Positions 7,849 through 17,992 of a DNA stretch of 64,000 nucleotides are shown here, in pieces. The notes under the pieces were generated by a model. It was not told the origin of the DNA. It searched no databases and was given only the letters and a program-made list of their open reading frames with translations. The position numbers and the translations under genes were made by a program. Each line of letters begins with the position of its first letter. The stretch's first letter is position 1. Source of the stretch: Variovorax sp. ZS18.2.2 (GTDB lineage: Bacteria > Pseudomonadota > Gammaproteobacteria > Burkholderiales > Burkholderiaceae_C); the NCBI RefSeq assembly GCF_024701975.1, contig NZ_JANLNM010000001.1, positions 1,798,001 through 1,862,000 of the forward strand, given 5' to 3'.

Positions 7849-9372
7849 ATGACCACACAGGACCTGCATCGACCCCTTCTCGATTCGCTGACCTTCGCGA
7901 GCGCACGCGCGCAGGCCGAGGCGCTGGCCGCTGGCCGCGTGTCGGCCGTCGATCTGCTCGAGCATGTGCTGGAGCGCATCAACCGCTTCGACAACGACAT
8001 CAACGCCGTGGTCGCGCGCAACGACGAAGGCGCCCGTGCCGCGGCCCGCGAGGCCGACGCCGCATTGGCGCGCGGCGAGCGCCGGCCGCTGCTGGGCGTG
8101 CCGATCACGGTGAAGGAATCGTTCGACGTGGCCGGCTTTGTCACGAGCAGCGGCAACCCCGACTTCGCGAACAACGTGGCGGCGCAGGATTCGGTGGCCG
8201 TGGCTGCCCTTCGCGGCGCGGGCGCGGTGATCGTGGGCAAGAGCAACGTGCCGCTCGCTCTGGCCGACCTGCAGAGCTACAACCTCATCTACGGCGTGAG
8301 CAACAACCCGTGGGACCTCGCGCGCACGCCGGGCGGCTCCTCGGGCGGTTCGGCCGCGGCGCTGGCGGCGGGCTATGTGGCACTGGAGCTGGGCACCGAC
8401 ATCGGCGGCTCGATCCGCATTCCCGCGCATTTCAATGGTGTGTATGGGCACAAGCCGACCGCAGGCCTCGTCGCGATGCGCGGCACCAGCGTGCCGTCCG
8501 GCCGGCTGGCCGACCGCGACCTGAGCGTGGCGGGGCCGCTGGCGCGCACCGCGTCCGATCTCGAACTGGCGCTCGACCTGCTGCTCAACCTCGAACCCTT
8601 GGCTGCCAAGGCATGGAAGGCCACGCTGCCCCCGGCACGGCACGCGAACCTCAAGGACTTCCGCGTGCTGGTGATTGACCAGTGGCCTGGCAGCGCGCGC
8701 AGCCTGCACGAGGCGCTGGTGGTCGAGCGCGTGGTGGAACGCCTGCGCACGCAGGGCGTGAAGGTGACGCGGCCTTCGGAGCTGCCGGCCGGGCTGCTGC
8801 CCGATCTCGCGCAGTCGCACCGCGTCTACCGCAGCCTGCTGGGCTCGTCGCTGGCCACGCCGCCCGCATTGAGCAAGGCAGCGCAGAAGCGGCTCGAAAC
8901 GCTGGCGCCCGACGACCACAGCGCCGATGCCGCATGGCTGCGCGCGCCCACGCTGCGCCACAGCGACTGGCTCAAGGACAACGAGATCCGTGTCTCGCTG
9001 CGCCACCAGTGGGAGCGCCTCTTCGAAACCTTCGACGTGGTGGTGACGCCGGTCGCACCGCTGCCGGCCTTTCGCCACAACCACAGCGAGCCGAAGGACG
9101 CGCGCACCTATCCCGTCGGGTTCGAGGACGGCACGCGCGAGGTGCGCTTTCTCGATCTGTTCCATTGGGCGGGTCTGCCTGTGCTGCCGGGCTTGCCGGC
9201 GACCAGCTTCCCGGTCGGGCTCGATGACGACGGGCTGCCGGTGAGCGCGCAGGCCGTGGGCCCGTACCTCGAGGACCGCACGACCATTGCCTTTGCGGCG
9301 CTGCTGGAAGAGGTCTACGGTGGCTTCATCGCGCCGCCTGGGTACGAGACGGACCTGGCGGCCGAGGCATAA
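7849..9372 (+). CDS. Amidase-signature family amidase
   Basis: Product of 507 residues starting MTTQDLHRPL. The Ser-cisSer-Lys catalytic triad of amidase-signature hydrolases is complete: Lys89 in GVPITVKES, Ser164 in PGGSSGGSAA and nucleophile Ser188 in GTDIGGSIRIPA. Such enzymes cleave carboxamides or amide bonds to acid plus amine or ammonia, normally in the cytoplasm. No signal peptide is present. Placement directly after a peptide-type binding protein suggests that an imported amide, N-acyl amino acid or small peptide is hydrolysed here. GatA (the amidotransferase subunit) is an alternative family member, but no gatB or gatC is nearby, so a catabolic role is more likely. Confidence 0.9.
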   Translation: MTTQDLHRPLLDSLTFASARAQAEALAAGRVSAVDLLEHVLERINRFDNDINAVVARNDEGARAAAREADAALARGERRPLLGVPITVKESFDVAGFVTSSGNPDFANNVAAQDSVAVAALRGAGAVIVGKSNVPLALADLQSYNLIYGVSNNPWDLARTPGGSSGGSAAALAAGYVALELGTDIGGSIRIPAHFNGVYGHKPTAGLVAMRGTSVPSGRLADRDLSVAGPLARTASDLELALDLLLNLEPLAAKAWKATLPPARHANLKDFRVLVIDQWPGSARSLHEALVVERVVERLRTQGVKVTRPSELPAGLLPDLAQSHRVYRSLLGSSLATPPALSKAAQKRLETLAPDDHSADAAWLRAPTLRHSDWLKDNEIRVSLRHQWERLFETFDVVVTPVAPLPAFRHNHSEPKDARTYPVGFEDGTREVRFLDLFHWAGLPVLPGLPATSFPVGLDDDGLPVSAQAVGPYLEDRTTIAFAALLEEVYGGFIAPPGYETDLAAEA

Positions 9373-9427
9373 CACCCGGGCGGCTGTCGATCGATGAAGT
9401 CCCGCACTCGATAGCCAGCCGATCGCA

Positions 9428-9469
9428 CTGAGCCTGTCGAAGTGCCGCGCGAGGCTTCGACAGGCTCAG
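9428..9469. repeat. Inverted repeat between convergent genes, probable bidirectional terminator
   Basis: CTGAGCCTGTCGAAG (9428-9442) and its exact complement CTTCGACAGGCTCAG (9455-9469) can form a 15-bp hairpin with a 12-base loop. It lies between the convergent amidase and ABC ATPase genes. Its arms resemble the interior of the longer palindrome at 2795-2882, so both belong to one dispersed repeat family. No clear T tract follows. Confidence 0.7.
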
Positions 9470-9502
9470 CCCGAGCGGTTGTGGGATTGACGGCGATTCA
9501 GC

Positions 9503-11236
<1,734 letters not shown>

Positions 11237-11237
11237 C

Positions 11238-12194
11238 TCAGCGGCCCCTCAGGCGGGGGTTGAACGCGTCGTTCAGGCCATCGCCCACGAGGTTGAGCGC
11301 CAGCACCGTGAGCACGATGGCCGCGCCCGGCAGCGCCGTGAGAAACCACGCGGTGCGCAGCAGCTCGCGCCCCTGCCCGATCATGCTGCCCCACGACACC
11401 GCATTCGGGTCGCCCATGCCGAGGAAGGACAGCGCCGATTCGATGAGGATGGCGCTCGCCACCAGCACAGAGGTCGTCACGATCACCGGCGGCAGCGCAT
11501 TGGGAAGAATCTCCTGGAAGATGATCCGCGCATGGCCGAAACCCTGGCTGCGCGCGGCCAGCACGAACTCGGTTTCGCGCAGCGCGCGGAATTCGGCGCG
11601 CACCAGCCGGGCGATCACCGGCCACGACGCGAGGCCAATGGCGAACACGATCACCGGCACCGAGGGCTGGCCGATCGCGACCACCACGATCACGAACAGG
11701 AATGACGGCATGGTCTGGAACAGCTCGGTGATGCGCACCAGCACGTCGTCGATGCGCCCACCGAAGTAGCCGGCTGTGGCGCCCATGAGCACGCCGATCA
11801 GCAGGCTCAATGTGGCGGCCACCACGCCGACCGCGAGCGAGACGCGTGCGCCGTGCGCAATGCCTGCGATCACGTCGCGGCCGAGGGAATCGCTGCCCAG
11901 CGGATAGGCCGCGTCCTGCCCCGGCCACAGCAACGGCGGCGCCACCATGTCGAGCGGATCGCCCGGGTAGAGCAGCGGAGCGAACAGCGCGAGGACGAGC
12001 ATGAAGACCAGCAGCACCACACCCGCCACAGCAGCCGGGTTGCGCAGGAACGCGCGCAGCGCGGCGTGACGGCTGGAGAGCGGCTTGACGTCTACGGCGG
12101 CTTTGACGGCCGGTGCCTTCGCGCGGCGTGCAACGACGGGTGCCGGTGCGGGCGGGTGCGCAATCGCGGTATCGAGTGGGAACGGTGTGGACAT
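11238..12194 (-). CDS. DppC-like ABC transporter permease
   Basis: Product of 318 residues with about six transmembrane helices and a short N-terminal OppC_N segment. The cytoplasmic EAA loop is visible as FRALRETEFVLAARSQGFGHARIIFQEILPN (split RETEFVLAARSQG...ILPN), which contacts the ATPase. The ATG at 12194 (MSTPFPLDTAI) is chosen over a TTG 12 bp upstream. No good ribosome binding site is visible before it, so translation may depend on coupling to the permease gene 30 bp upstream. It pairs with the DppB-like protein to form the inner-membrane channel. Confidence 0.92.
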   Translation of the reverse strand: MSTPFPLDTAIAHPPAPAPVVARRAKAPAVKAAVDVKPLSSRHAALRAFLRNPAAVAGVVLLVFMLVLALFAPLLYPGDPLDMVAPPLLWPGQDAAYPLGSDSLGRDVIAGIAHGARVSLAVGVVAATLSLLIGVLMGATAGYFGGRIDDVLVRITELFQTMPSFLFVIVVVAIGQPSVPVIVFAIGLASWPVIARLVRAEFRALRETEFVLAARSQGFGHARIIFQEILPNALPPVIVTTSVLVASAILIESALSFLGMGDPNAVSWGSMIGQGRELLRTAWFLTALPGAAIVLTVLALNLVGDGLNDAFNPRLRGR

Positions 12195-12224
12195 CGGAGA
12201 TGGCAATTGGGAATCGGAGAGAAC

Positions 12225-13208
12225 TCAGCGCACCTGGATACGCGGATCGAGCCAGGCATGCAGCAGATCGACCAGCATGTTGGCCACGATGACCAGCAGC
12301 GACGACATCAGCAGCACGCCCAACAGCACGGTGTAGTCGCGGCCCGCCACCGAATCGAAGGCCAGGCGCCCGAGACCGGGCCAGCTGAACACGGTCTCGA
12401 CCACCACCGCGCCGCCCAGCAGCGTGCCGAAATGCATGCCCGCGACGGTGGTGACCGGAATCAGCGCGTTGCGCAGCACATGGCGCAGGTTGATGGTCCA
12501 CGGGTGCAGGCCCTTGGCCTCGGCGGTGCGCACGAAGTCCTGCCGCGTCACCTCGAGCATCGCGGCGCGCGTGAGCCGCGAGAAGATCGCGATGTAGAAG
12601 CCCGACATGGCCAGCGCGGGCAGCACCAGGTGCCGCGCCACATCGACCACATGCGTCCAGCCGGTGTAGCCCGCGCCGATGCTCTCGCTGCCGCCGGTGG
12701 GCAGCCAGCCCAGGTGCACCGAGAACAGCACGATGGCCATGAGGCCGAGCCAGAAACCCGGCGTGGAATACAGCAGCAGTGCCAGCACAGAGAGCGTGCG
12801 GTCCTGCCAGCGCCCCACGCGGATGGCCATGACCGTGCCCACCGCGATGCCGATGGCGAGCGCGAAGGCCAGCGCCGTGACCATCAGCAGCAGCGTGTTG
12901 CCCAGCCGCGCGCCGATCAGCGAGACCACCGGCATGTTGTAGCGCGGCGAGGTGCCGAGGCTGAAGTGCGCCAGGTTGTTGAGGTAGGCGGCCAACTGGT
13001 GCAGCACGGGCAGGTCGAGCCCGAAGTGGCGGCGCAACTGGGCCATGCTCTCGGTGGTGGCCGAGCCGGATTCGGCGGCCACCACGTCGGCGGCGTCACC
13101 CGGTATCCACTGCATCAGCACGAAGTTCAGGAGGATCACGCCGATGACGGTGGGCACGGCCTGCCACGCGGTGCGTGCCAGCGTGCGGCTTGCGCTGCGC
13201 AGGTTCAT
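12225..13208 (-). CDS. DppB-like ABC transporter permease
   Basis: Product of 327 residues starting MNLRSASRTLART. It carries the DppB/OppB N-terminal segment (TVIGVILLNFVLMQWIPGD), the characteristic periplasmic domain after helix 1 (LRRHFGLDLPVLHQL), and the EAA loop TRQDFVRTAEAKGLHPW...RNALIPV. Longer in-frame extensions upstream are Arg/Pro-rich and run into the divergent promoter region, so this ATG is preferred. It is the first gene of the importer operon and is divergent from the binding protein at 13375, the likely cognate partner because the two share one control region. Confidence 0.92.
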   Translation of the reverse strand: MNLRSASRTLARTAWQAVPTVIGVILLNFVLMQWIPGDAADVVAAESGSATTESMAQLRRHFGLDLPVLHQLAAYLNNLAHFSLGTSPRYNMPVVSLIGARLGNTLLLMVTALAFALAIGIAVGTVMAIRVGRWQDRTLSVLALLLYSTPGFWLGLMAIVLFSVHLGWLPTGGSESIGAGYTGWTHVVDVARHLVLPALAMSGFYIAIFSRLTRAAMLEVTRQDFVRTAEAKGLHPWTINLRHVLRNALIPVTTVAGMHFGTLLGGAVVVETVFSWPGLGRLAFDSVAGRDYTVLLGVLLMSSLLVIVANMLVDLLHAWLDPRIQVR

Positions 13209-13296
13209 AGGGAAAGGATGAAGAACGGGTCGTGAAGGCAGTCGATGGGCTCGCAGCGTATGCGGGCGGGCGCCCACGGCGAAGGAAGCTTTTCTT

Positions 13297-13314
13297 CTAC
13301 GGATATCCGGTTTG
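13297..13314 (-). promoter_or_regulatory. Candidate regulatory motif in the divergent importer/binding-protein promoter region
   Basis: Minus strand GCAAACCGGATATCCGTA, ATAT core at 13303-13306. It sits in the 166-bp gap between the dppB-like start (13208) and the binding-protein start (13375), where one regulator could serve both directions. It shares CAAACC..ATATCC with the copy upstream of the monooxygenase operon. Confidence 0.4.
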
Positions 13315-13374
13315 CTTCGTTGGACCGGGCCGCGGGCGCCCCTAGATTGCGGCTCGCCCTACGGAACCCCACAG

Positions 13375-14952
13375 ATGCGCTCTACCTCCACTGTCGCGAA
13401 GGCGCTGGCCGCCTTCGCGTTGCTCGTGAACCTGCACACGCTCCAGGCGGCGCCCCCTTCGGGCGGCACCGTCACGCTGGTGCTGATGAACGAGCCGCCC
13501 ACGCTGGTGTCGATTGCGCATTCGCACTCCTCCACGCTGGCCGTGAGCGCCAAGGTCACCGAGGGCCTGCTGAAGTACGACCAGGACCTGAAGCCACTGC
13601 CCCAGCTGGCCACGGCCTGGCAGGTGAGCCCCGACGGCAAGACCTACACCTTCACGCTGCGCCGCGGCGTGAAGTGGCACGACGGGCGCGACTTCACTTC
13701 GGTCGACGTGGCGCATTCGATCCTGCTGCTGAAGGAACACCACCCGCGCGGCCGCAGCACCTTCGCGCCAGTGGAGCGCGTGAAGACGCCCGACCCGTAC
13801 ACGGCGGTGCTGGAGCTCTCGCGGCCCGCGCCCTACCTGCTGAAGGCCTTCGTCGCATCCGAGGCGCCCATCGTGCCGAAGCATCTCTACGAGAGCGGCG
13901 ACGTGCTGCGCAACCCCAACGGCGCGGCGCCCATCGGAACGGGCCCGTTCAGGTTCAAGGAATGGGTGCGCGGCAGCCACATCGTGTACGAGCGCAACCC
14001 CGACTACTGGGACAAGCCCAAGCCCTACATCGACCGGCTGATCGTGAAGATCATTCCCGACGCGGCCTCGCGCTCCATCGCCTTCGAGACCGGCGAGGTG
14101 GACATCGGCCACCGCACTCCCGTGTCGCCCGGCGACATCGAGCGGCTGAAGGCCAACCCGAAGCTGGGCTTCGAGACCAAGGGCAACGCCTACTCGTACA
14201 ACGTGACGCGGCTGGAATTCAACCTGCGCCAGCCGCAGTTGAAGGAACTGAAGGTGCGCCAGGCGATCGCGCACGCCATCAGCCGCGAGGTGGTGCGGGA
14301 CAACGTGTTCTACGGGTACGGAGTGATCTCGTATTCGCCCATTGCGCCGGGGCTCAAGGAGTTTCACGACACGCGCCCCACGCCCTACCCCTTCGCGCCG
14401 AAGACCGCCGAACGGCTGCTCGATGAAGCGGGCTTTCCGCGCGGCGCCGAGGGCACGCGCTTCACGCTGGCGCTGGACTTCAACCCGAGCGACCTGCACA
14501 AGCGGCTGGCCGACTACGTGAAGCAGGCGCTGGGCCGCATCGGCATCAAGGTGGAGATTCGCGCCACCGATTTCTCGCAGTACGTGAAGCGCATCTACAC
14601 AGAACAGAGCTACGACCTGGCCATCAACGGCACAAGCAACCTCTTCGACCCCACGGTGGGCTCACAGCGCCTGTACTGGTCGAAGAACATCCGCCAGGGC
14701 GTGCCCTTCTCGAACGGCACCTTCTACGACAACCCGGTGGTCGACAAGCTGCTGGAAGACGCGACCGTCGAGATCGACCCGGCCCGGCGGGTGACGCTCT
14801 TCAAGGAGTTCCAGCGCATCGTCGGCATCGAGGTGCCGGACCTGAACCTGCTCTCGCCCACCTACTTCACCATCTACAACCGGCGGGTGCACGACCATTC
14901 GCTGACGGGCGATGGCGTGGAGGCGAACTTCGCGGACGTCTATATTCGCTGA
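13375..14952 (+). CDS. Peptide-type (SBP_bac_5) ABC transporter substrate-binding protein, third paralogue
   Basis: Product of 525 residues. The ATG at 13375 begins a clean signal peptide (MRSTSTVAKALAAFALL..., cleaved near LQAA), whereas the longer frame upstream adds a Trp/Pro/Arg-rich stretch. Family blocks are EGLLKYDQDLKP, GVKWHDGRDFTSVDV, GTGPFRFKEWVRGSH, RNPDYWDKPKPY and LFDPTVGSQRLYW. It is divergent from the permease operon and is the best candidate for that importer's binding protein. The three paralogues in 15 kb probably arose by duplication and may broaden the ligand range of one transporter. Confidence 0.92.
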   Translation: MRSTSTVAKALAAFALLVNLHTLQAAPPSGGTVTLVLMNEPPTLVSIAHSHSSTLAVSAKVTEGLLKYDQDLKPLPQLATAWQVSPDGKTYTFTLRRGVKWHDGRDFTSVDVAHSILLLKEHHPRGRSTFAPVERVKTPDPYTAVLELSRPAPYLLKAFVASEAPIVPKHLYESGDVLRNPNGAAPIGTGPFRFKEWVRGSHIVYERNPDYWDKPKPYIDRLIVKIIPDAASRSIAFETGEVDIGHRTPVSPGDIERLKANPKLGFETKGNAYSYNVTRLEFNLRQPQLKELKVRQAIAHAISREVVRDNVFYGYGVISYSPIAPGLKEFHDTRPTPYPFAPKTAERLLDEAGFPRGAEGTRFTLALDFNPSDLHKRLADYVKQALGRIGIKVEIRATDFSQYVKRIYTEQSYDLAINGTSNLFDPTVGSQRLYWSKNIRQGVPFSNGTFYDNPVVDKLLEDATVEIDPARRVTLFKEFQRIVGIEVPDLNLLSPTYFTIYNRRVHDHSLTGDGVEANFADVYIR

Positions 14953-14975
14953 CCTGTTCTCTTTCGCAAAATACG

Positions 14976-15356
14976 ATGCCGTTGAATGCCCACGAGCTCA
15001 AGCAGCTCGCCGAAGCCGCCGAGGAATCGGCATCACCCACCTGCGGGAGCTGGCCGCACAGGGCCGCCGCGTGGGAAAGCTTCACCGAAGACCGCTGGCC
15101 CGCCGACCTGATGGAGCGCCTGGGCACGCTGCGCGCCGACGACATCGACGAGCCGACTTTTGAAGAATTCCATCCGCGCGGCACGCGCTACGACTCGACG
15201 GATGCGCCGATCTCGGTCGCGCACTTTCCATTCAATCGCTGCGACGTGTTCCGGTGTGCGGCCTGTGCGCGGCTGGTGCTGCGGTACACGGAGTTCGGCG
15301 GGTACTACGTCGATCACCGGGCGCGGCGGGTCGATGCGGCGCTGGTGAACGTCTAG
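14976..15356 (+). CDS. Small conserved-looking protein with a cysteine cluster, function unknown
   Basis: Product of 126 residues starting MPLNAHELKQLAEAAEE. Cysteines are at 23, 89, 94 and 97. The last three (NRCDVFRCAACAR) form a C-x4-C-x2-C cluster followed by LRYTEFGGYYVDHRAR, which looks like a compact metal-binding or redox knuckle. No signal peptide or membrane segment is visible. It begins 24 bp after the binding-protein stop on the same strand and may be cotranscribed. It is followed by a pair of palindromic repeats that probably end transcription. I do not recognise a characterised family. Confidence 0.7.
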   Translation: MPLNAHELKQLAEAAEESASPTCGSWPHRAAAWESFTEDRWPADLMERLGTLRADDIDEPTFEEFHPRGTRYDSTDAPISVAHFPFNRCDVFRCAACARLVLRYTEFGGYYVDHRARRVDAALVNV

Positions 15357-15387
15357 GAGTCGGTCCGGTCTTGCTCCCTCTCCCTCT

Positions 15388-15500
15388 CCCTCTCCCGCTT
15401 GCGGGAGAGGGCTGGGGTGAGGGCATTGGGCGATGGAAAAGGCGCACGGGTGTGAAGGCCGCAACCCTCACCCTAACCCTCTCCCGCAAGCGGGAGAGGG
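15388..15500. repeat. Pair of GC-rich 24-bp palindromes in inverted arrangement (REP-like), probable terminator
   Basis: CCCTCTCCCGC-TT-GCGGGAGAGGG at 15388-15411 and CCCTCTCCCGC-AA-GCGGGAGAGGG at 15477-15500 are each self-complementary. Their inner flanks (CTGGGGTGAGGG and CCCTCACCCTAA) are also near-complementary, so the whole 113 bp can fold as one long structure. It is placed between convergent genes (stops at 15356 and 15528). Elements of this type are common in Burkholderiales intergenic DNA. Confidence 0.8.
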
Positions 15501-15527
15501 GACAAGACTGGCTCGGTGGCAGCAAGC

Positions 15528-16793
15528 TCAAGCAGCAAGCGCCTCAGGATCCGAGAAGAAGCTGTGCTCGATCTGGCGGATCGACTCGCAGTCGGCCAGC
15601 AGCCGGTCGAACTTCGCATCGAACAGGCCGACCATGCCGAGCGCGGTGAGCAGGTCGGTGGTGACGTTCAGGCGGTCGCCCGTTTTCACCCAGCGCTTCA
15701 CGCTGACGCAGGACGGCAGTTGTTCGATCGAGTCCCACACGAAGTCGCGGCTGAGCACGCCGGCCTTGGGCGACACCAGCAGGATGTGGCCGCAGAAGCC
15801 TTCGAAGCGCGGTTGATCGCCGAGCGTCTGCTTGAAGCGCGTCGGGTTGACGAAGGCCTCGACGGTGACCGAGACCTGGTTCTCACCCGACACGGCCGTG
15901 GTCAGGCGCGGGTCCAGACTGCCGTGCAGGCGTGAGTTCAGCTCGACGATGGTCGGTCCCTCTTCGGTCACGATCAGTTCCAGGTGCGAGGGCCCGTAGT
16001 GCAGGCCCACGGCGTCGAGCACCTCTGCGGCATAGGCGATCACCTCGCGAAAACGCGGCTCGGTGTGGTCGACCACGAGCATCTTCTCCAGCCTCGGCGA
16101 ATGGCTGCGGTCGCGCTCGACGGCCCAGAGGCTCACGATCTTGTGCTGCCCCTCGAATGACACGGCATCGACGATGTACTCCTGCCCTTCGCTGTACGAC
16201 TGCACCAGGATCTCGTCCTGCACCTCGTCGTACCAGGACTTGATCGCCTGCACGTTGCGCGCCGCTTCTTCCACCTGCGCGAGCGTGCGGCAGATCTTCA
16301 CGCCCTTCACACCCGCGCTGCGCGTGGGCTTGATGACCACGGGCAGGCGCGCATGCGCCCTCGCCCACTCGACGATCTCCTCCGACGAGCGCGACTGGAA
16401 TTGCTGGGGCGTGCGCACGCCAGCGCGCTGCAGCGTCTGGATCTGCTCGAACTTGTCGCGGCGCGCGGCCGTGAGTTCCACGGGGTTGCGAAACGGCGCC
16501 TGCAGCGCATCGGCCAGCAGGGACGCCAGCTCGACGCCGCTGTCCACGCCCGGCAGCACCACGCTGATGCCCAGGTCGCGCAAGGCGTCGGCGGTCTCTT
16601 GCACGTCACCGCGGTGCACGATGCTGCGAACGTAGTCCGCGGGGTTGATCTGGGGACGCAGGCGCTCGGGGAACGATTCGCTGCTCAGCACATGCACGCA
16701 CTTCACGCCGTAGGCGCGAAACGCGGGCGCGAGGTGCGCGCTGGTCGAGATGCCGTCGACGATGGCAACGGTGTCAAGCAATTGCTTCTTCAT
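15528..16793 (-). CDS. ATP-grasp domain carboxylate-amine ligase (second of two)
   Basis: Product of 421 residues. The start at 16793 (MKKQLLDTVAIVDG) overlaps the end of the upstream ATP-grasp gene by 20 bp; a longer frame adds a Pro/Asn-rich run that is just the neighbour's tail read out of frame. ATP-grasp features in order are a preATP-grasp domain, the LPVVIKPTRSAGVKGV lysine loop, the hinge ILVQSYSEGQEYIVDAV, and the metal-binding IVELNSRLHGSL near residue 290, where the usual N-P-R is N-S-R. Such enzymes activate a carboxylate as acyl phosphate and join it to an amine, as in bacilysin (BacD) or D-Ala-D-Ala ligases. It is the last gene of the oxygenase/exporter/ligase operon. Its substrates are unknown. 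Confidence 0.85.
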   Translation of the reverse strand: MKKQLLDTVAIVDGISTSAHLAPAFRAYGVKCVHVLSSESFPERLRPQINPADYVRSIVHRGDVQETADALRDLGISVVLPGVDSGVELASLLADALQAPFRNPVELTAARRDKFEQIQTLQRAGVRTPQQFQSRSSEEIVEWARAHARLPVVIKPTRSAGVKGVKICRTLAQVEEAARNVQAIKSWYDEVQDEILVQSYSEGQEYIVDAVSFEGQHKIVSLWAVERDRSHSPRLEKMLVVDHTEPRFREVIAYAAEVLDAVGLHYGPSHLELIVTEEGPTIVELNSRLHGSLDPRLTTAVSGENQVSVTVEAFVNPTRFKQTLGDQPRFEGFCGHILLVSPKAGVLSRDFVWDSIEQLPSCVSVKRWVKTGDRLNVTTDLLTALGMVGLFDAKFDRLLADCESIRQIEHSFFSDPEALAA

Positions 16794-17964
16794 GGCGTTT
16801 TTCCGCGGTGGGTTCGGTCGGTTCGGTGGGTTGGAAGGTGCGGCGCACATAGAGGTACGCACGCCGCTCGCGGTCGGCCGCGCGCTGCGGGCCGTAGCTG
16901 ATGTGGAGATCGCCGTTCTTCAGTTCGCCCGGCTTGGAGAAGTCCCAGGGCAACGGATCGCTGTCGAGCAGGAATTCGACCCGCGCGTAGGCACTGGGCG
17001 CGAAGAACTCCGGCACGACGACCGGGCGGCCCTGCAGCTTGTCGAGCAGGCGCTCGACCATGCGGAAGCCGTAGCCGTCGCGCACGATGTCGCAGATGAA
17101 GCTGCCGGCGATGCGGGGGTTGAGCTCGATGACGTATGGAGCGCCCTCGCGCACGATGCAGTCCAGGTGCACCGGACCCCAGGTCAGCCCGGCGCGCTCG
17201 ACGGCCTGCGTGCCGGCGTCGATCAGGCGCCTGAGCGCGCGGTCGTCCAGATCGAGTTCGGAGGTGTAGCCGCGCTCGAGAAAACCCTCGCCGTGGCGCT
17301 TGAACTTGCGCAGGGCGCCGACATAGCGGCCGTCGAAATACTCGACGCAGTATTCGGCGCCCTCGAGGTACTCCTCGACGATCACGCAGTCGGTGAGGCC
17401 GGTGCGCAGGTTCGCGCGCAGCTCGCCGGCCAGCGCTTCGAGGTGCTGGTTCGCCTGATCGAAGTCGCGGCAGAGTTTCACGCCGTGGCTTGCCGAGCCT
17501 TCCGACGGCTTGACCACCACCGGAAAGCGCACCAACGGCAGCTTGCCCCACAGCGCCGGCAGATCGGTCAACGCACCGACGACGAAGCGCGAGGTCGGCA
17601 AGTCATGCGTGGCGAGCAGCGACTTCTGATACGCCTTGGAGACGGAGCGCGCCACGCTCGCCGCGTCCGGCCCGGGCAGTTCCAGCGTTTCGGCCACCTG
17701 CGCGGCGAGGCGTGCATAGACGTCGTTGGCGGTCGTGACCCGCAGCCGCCGCTCGGGGTCGGGGTAATGGCGCTGCAGCCATGCCACGACGACTTCGGCA
17801 TCCGTCTGCAGGTTGACGAGCTCGACCTCTGGCGCGAACACGCCCTGCAGCGAATCGTTCGGGCCGCTGATCACGGTCACGTCCAGTTGGCGGTCGAGTG
17901 CGGCACGCACCAGCGCGAGGCTGGTGCCGGTCGAGCGCGCGCCGATCACGATGAGTCGTGTCAT
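16774..17964 (-). CDS. ATP-grasp domain carboxylate-amine ligase (first of two)
   Basis: Product of 396 residues starting MTRLIVIGARSTGTSLALVRA, an N-terminal Rossmann-like preATP-grasp domain. The ATP-grasp core shows RFPVVVKPSEGSASHGVKLC, the hinge CVIVEEYLEGAEYCVEYF, and a canonical metal-binding YVIELNPRIAGSF. The chain differs greatly from the next ligase, so they are likely to make different bonds or accept different partners rather than being recent duplicates. The gene begins 28 bp after the MFS gene, and its 3' end overlaps the second ligase by 20 bp. Peptide or amide bond formation without NRPS machinery is the expected chemistry. Confidence 0.86.
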   Translation of the reverse strand: MTRLIVIGARSTGTSLALVRAALDRQLDVTVISGPNDSLQGVFAPEVELVNLQTDAEVVVAWLQRHYPDPERRLRVTTANDVYARLAAQVAETLELPGPDAASVARSVSKAYQKSLLATHDLPTSRFVVGALTDLPALWGKLPLVRFPVVVKPSEGSASHGVKLCRDFDQANQHLEALAGELRANLRTGLTDCVIVEEYLEGAEYCVEYFDGRYVGALRKFKRHGEGFLERGYTSELDLDDRALRRLIDAGTQAVERAGLTWGPVHLDCIVREGAPYVIELNPRIAGSFICDIVRDGYGFRMVERLLDKLQGRPVVVPEFFAPSAYARVEFLLDSDPLPWDFSKPGELKNGDLHISYGPQRAADRERRAYLYVRRTFQPTEPTEPTAEKRHEEAIA

Positions 17965-17992
17965 TCAAGAAATCCCCCGGAGAAAGAAAAGC

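Noticed and set aside
5097..8246. A 1049-codon open frame on the minus strand
   Set aside because: It crosses several real genes in other frames (monooxygenase, DoxX, binding protein, amidase). Its length is a product of high GC content.
15361..15500. Possible insertion-sequence ends
   Set aside because: The palindromes have no transposase gene between them and no target duplication is seen; a REP-like pair explains them.
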